From positions 620,001-684,000 of the forward strand of contig NZ_CP048113.1 of NCBI RefSeq assembly GCF_010093065.1: a DNA stretch of 64,000 nucleotides. The letters are read 5' to 3'. The translations under genes and the position numbers were made by a program. The notes beneath the pieces were generated by a model. The model did no database searches, was not told where the DNA came from, and saw only the letters and a list, made by a program, of their open reading frames with translations. The DNA comes from Chitinophaga agri. Its GTDB lineage: Bacteria > Bacteroidota > Bacteroidia > Chitinophagales > Chitinophagaceae. Positions 61,686 through 64,000 of this stretch are shown piece by piece (the stretch's first letter is position 1; the number at the start of each line of letters is the position of its first letter).

Positions 61686-63157
61686 GACTGTTGCTTTAAT
61701 TGGCCGTAAATATAATCCATGTCGATATGTTCGCGCAAGTGGGCAGCTAATTTATCATATTGTTCTTCTTTGAATGCGGCGTAATCAAAGGAGGCCGATT
61801 GTTTGTCTGTATAGGGCAGCAGGAGGTCATCTATTACCGTGGCATTATCAAGTATGCCGTGTATATAGGTACCCCAGCAGCGGTCACTGAGTTGATACCC
61901 ATCAGGATGTCCGGAAGTTGTTTGGTTCAGTGGAAATGCTTCACCGGTGGAGGTGGTTTGTCCCATATGAATCTCGTATCCTTCGCAGGTGCGGGTGTTC
62001 CCTTTATAAAAGAAGCGGCATTGTTCCGTCACCTTGTGTTCTGTCAGCGTGGTCCTAACCGGCAGTAGACCCAGTCCCGGCATGGATTCTACCGGGCCTT
62101 CCACGTGCTGCGGATCTTCTACGACCTGGCCCATCATCTGGTAGCCACCACAGATGCCTATGACTGTTCTGTTATTTTTATGAGCCTGCACGATGGCTTT
62201 GGCAACACCATTGTTTTTAATATCAATGAGATCAGCGATGGTATTTTTGCTGCCGGGAATAATGATGATGTCGGCCTTCTCTATATCAGCCGGATTGTTG
62301 CTATAGAAGAGGTGTACCCGTTCATCTCTTTCGAGTACATTGAAATCGGTAAAATTAGAGAGGCGGTTGAGTAATACGACAGCCACATTGATCCTGCCGG
62401 TCGCCAGTTTATTATGTTTATGTTCGAGTCCGACGGAGTCTTCTTCTTCTATATAGATGTCTTTGCGATAGGGTACGACACCGACCACCGGTACGTGACA
62501 GAGGTCTTCGATCATGGTCCTGCCACTATCGAACAGCCGGGCATCGCCCCTGAATTTATTGATGATAATACCTTTGACGAGTTGTTTTTCTTCCGGCGTG
62601 AGCAGGGCAATGGTACCATATATACTGGCGAATACACCACCGCGGTCTATATCTGCAACCAGGTATACGTCCGCATGCGCGTGCTGTGCCATGCGCATGT
62701 TGGTGATGTCGCGGTGTTTGAGGTTTAGTTCGCTGATGCTGCCGGCGCCTTCCATAACAACAGGGTTGTGCCGGTCGCTTAATCTGTCGTAAGCCGCTTT
62801 AGCCTCCTTAAACAGCTCCTGTTTATTATTACCCATAAAGTAATCGTACGCAGTCTGACTGCCGACAGGTTTACCCAGCAATACCACCTGTGAAGCTCTG
62901 TCACTGGTAGGTTTCAGGAGTACGGGGTTCATATCGGTGCTACACGGAATGCCACACGCTTCTGCCTGTACCGCCTGTGCCCGGCCGATCTCAAAACCAT
63001 CCGGCGTGGCATAGCTATTGAGCGACATGTTCTGTGCTTTGAAAGGTGCGGGAAGATAGCCATCCTGTTTGAAGATGCGGCAGAACCCCGTATTAATTAA
63101 ACTTTTACCGACATCAGATGCAGTGCCGGCGAACATGATGGACTTTAGTCGCTGCAT
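61682..63157 (-). CDS. cobQ: Cobyric acid synthase CobQ/CbiP
   Basis: The 491-residue protein has the N-terminal synthetase domain with P-loop GTASDVGKS, QNMSLNSYATPDGFEIGRAQAVQAEA and NPVVMEGAGSISELNL, and a C-terminal class-I-like glutaminase domain with the GICGGYQMMG cysteine and a histidine in TYIHGILDN. It amidates four side chains of adenosylcobyrinic acid diamide using glutamine and ATP. It starts the three-gene cobQ-cobD-cbiB run, divergent from cbiA with only 29 bp between start codons. Confidence 0.96.
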   Translation of the reverse strand: MQRLKSIMFAGTASDVGKSLINTGFCRIFKQDGYLPAPFKAQNMSLNSYATPDGFEIGRAQAVQAEACGIPCSTDMNPVLLKPTSDRASQVVLLGKPVGSQTAYDYFMGNNKQELFKEAKAAYDRLSDRHNPVVMEGAGSISELNLKHRDITNMRMAQHAHADVYLVADIDRGGVFASIYGTIALLTPEEKQLVKGIIINKFRGDARLFDSGRTMIEDLCHVPVVGVVPYRKDIYIEEEDSVGLEHKHNKLATGRINVAVVLLNRLSNFTDFNVLERDERVHLFYSNNPADIEKADIIIIPGSKNTIADLIDIKNNGVAKAIVQAHKNNRTVIGICGGYQMMGQVVEDPQHVEGPVESMPGLGLLPVRTTLTEHKVTEQCRFFYKGNTRTCEGYEIHMGQTTSTGEAFPLNQTTSGHPDGYQLSDRCWGTYIHGILDNATVIDDLLLPYTDKQSASFDYAAFKEEQYDKLAAHLREHIDMDYIYGQLKQQS

Positions 63158-63186
63158 AAGGGCACGAATGTACTATCTTTGGCCGA
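63158..63186. promoter_or_regulatory. Very short divergent promoter region, cobQ/cbiA
   Basis: Only 29 bp separate the two ATG codons. On the plus strand TATCTTTG (63174-63181) is an exact TAnnTTTG box that ends five bases before the cbiA ATG, so the message would be leaderless or nearly so. On the minus strand TACATTCG is one mismatch from the box and ends seven bases before the cobQ ATG. Confidence 0.5.
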
Positions 63187-64000
63187 ATGAAGCCTCAGTT
63201 TTTAATTGCAGCTCCGTCGAGCAATTCGGGTAAAACAACCATTACGCTTGGTTTGTTACGTTTGCTGCATAACCGCGGACTACACGTGCAGCCGTTCAAG
63301 TGCGGCCCCGATTATATTGATACGAAACATCACTCACTGGCTGCACATGCGACCAGTGTCAATCTCGATACATTTATGATGAGCCCTGAACATCTGGCGT
63401 ATGTTTACGGGAAGTATAGTGAGCCGGCAGATGTGGTCATCACCGAAGGGGTGATGGGCCTGTTTGACGGGGCAGACCGTATGAAAGGCAGTAGTGCGGA
63501 AATTGCCATGCTGCTGGATATGCCGGTTATCCTGGTGGTAAATGCAAAAGCCATGGCATATTCCGTTGCGCCGCTCATATATGGGTTTATGCATTTTCAT
63601 GCGGGCGTTAAAATTGCTGGTGTGATTTTCAATTTTGTCAATACAGAGAGTCATTATCAGTTCCTGAAAGATGCCTGTGAAGATCTGGGCGTGACGCCGC
63701 TGGGATATGTGCCGGCAAGTGACGCGGTAAAGATACCGTCCCGACACCTGGGGTTGGCGATTTCGGCAGAGCATGATTATGATGCGATCATAGAAGCTGC
63801 AGCGATGCATATCGCAAAGACAGTTGACGTGGACAGGATACTGGAGATCAGTCGCCGGCCGGCAGCCCTGTTTACACCAGCCGGTCCGGTAGAGAAAGGA
63901 CGTTTGCGGATAGCGGTAGCCAGCGACGAAGCATTCAGTTTTACGTATCTAGAGAACCTGGAAGCGTTGCGGCGATTAGGAGAAGTGAAGTTCTTTAGTC
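63187..64000 (+). CDS. cbiA: Cobyrinate a,c-diamide synthase CbiA/CobB, 5' part
   Basis: The frame from ATG 63187 stays open to the window end (271 codons); the stop and the glutaminase domain lie beyond. The N terminus has LIAAPSSNSGKTTITLGLLRLL (P-loop), PFKCGPDYIDTKHH and EGVMGLFDGADRMKGSSAEIAMLLDMPVILVVNAKAMAYS, typical of CbiA/CobB. It amidates the a and c side chains using glutamine and ATP. Whether it acts on a cobalt-containing or cobalt-free substrate depends on the route and cannot be told from this part. Confidence 0.93.
   Translation, partial: MKPQFLIAAPSSNSGKTTITLGLLRLLHNRGLHVQPFKCGPDYIDTKHHSLAAHATSVNLDTFMMSPEHLAYVYGKYSEPADVVITEGVMGLFDGADRMKGSSAEIAMLLDMPVILVVNAKAMAYSVAPLIYGFMHFHAGVKIAGVIFNFVNTESHYQFLKDACEDLGVTPLGYVPASDAVKIPSRHLGLAISAEHDYDAIIEAAAMHIAKTVDVDRILEISRRPAALFTPAGPVEKGRLRIAVASDEAFSFTYLENLEALRRLGEVKFFS

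Overview
The window looks like a Bacteroidota chromosome, most likely from the family Chitinophagaceae and close to Chitinophaga. The evidence is three SusC/SusD (RagA/RagB) pairs, a FecI-type sigma factor with its FecR partner, a type IX secretion cargo with a gliding-motility C-terminal domain, DUF5117/DUF4953-type metalloprotease, DUF3823 and PduO-type families, and promoter boxes of the TAnnTTTG kind. Taxonomy is inferred from gene content only; no rRNA, tRNA, CRISPR array or insertion sequence was seen.

Bases 1-18164 hold mostly unlinked accessory genes: the 3' end of a heparinase II/III-like gene, a TlpA-like protein that has lost both active-site cysteines, a small exported protein, a first SusC/SusD pair, a ROK-family sugar kinase, a SnoaL-like protein, a royal-jelly-protein-like lipoprotein, an acidic protein of unknown function, a large secreted beta-helix protein, and a membrane-anchored regulator that joins a Kelch-like sensor to a DNA-binding domain. 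Bases 18165-34822 hold two further nutrient-uptake loci. One is SusC-SusD-DUF3823. The other is sigma factor, FecR, a SusC with an STN signalling domain, SusD and a secreted zinc metalloprotease, which suggests a peptide or protein substrate. A gene-poor gap at 34823-35623 carries a perfect 31-bp hairpin and a 16-bp direct repeat. An FtsX-type ABC permease follows on the minus strand.

Bases 38440-64000 form a nearly complete cobalamin (B12) biosynthesis and cobalt-handling island. cobW and cobN lie on the plus strand and converge on a long minus-strand series. In transcription order the minus-strand genes are cobQ, cobD (PLP), cbiB; then a promoter and a cobalamin riboswitch; then a 2Fe-2S ferredoxin, a NiCoT transporter, an epimerase-like protein, cbiX, cobI, cobJ-cobH fusion, cobL, cbiG-cobM fusion, cobK, cbiD, a second transporter, chelatase ATPase I and VWA subunits, cobU, cobT, cobS, cobC and the adenosyltransferase. 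cbiA starts divergently from cobQ and runs off the window end. Many of these genes overlap by 1-22 bp, so translational coupling is likely.

Ring synthesis uses oxygen-independent-type enzymes (CbiX, CbiG, CbiD; no CobG or CobF here), yet CobN and its two ATPase partners, the late aerobic-type chelatase, are also present. That apparent redundancy, the riboswitch with a promoter box just upstream, a VWA gene with no ordinary start codon, and the Kelch/DNA-binding regulator are the points most worth a second look.
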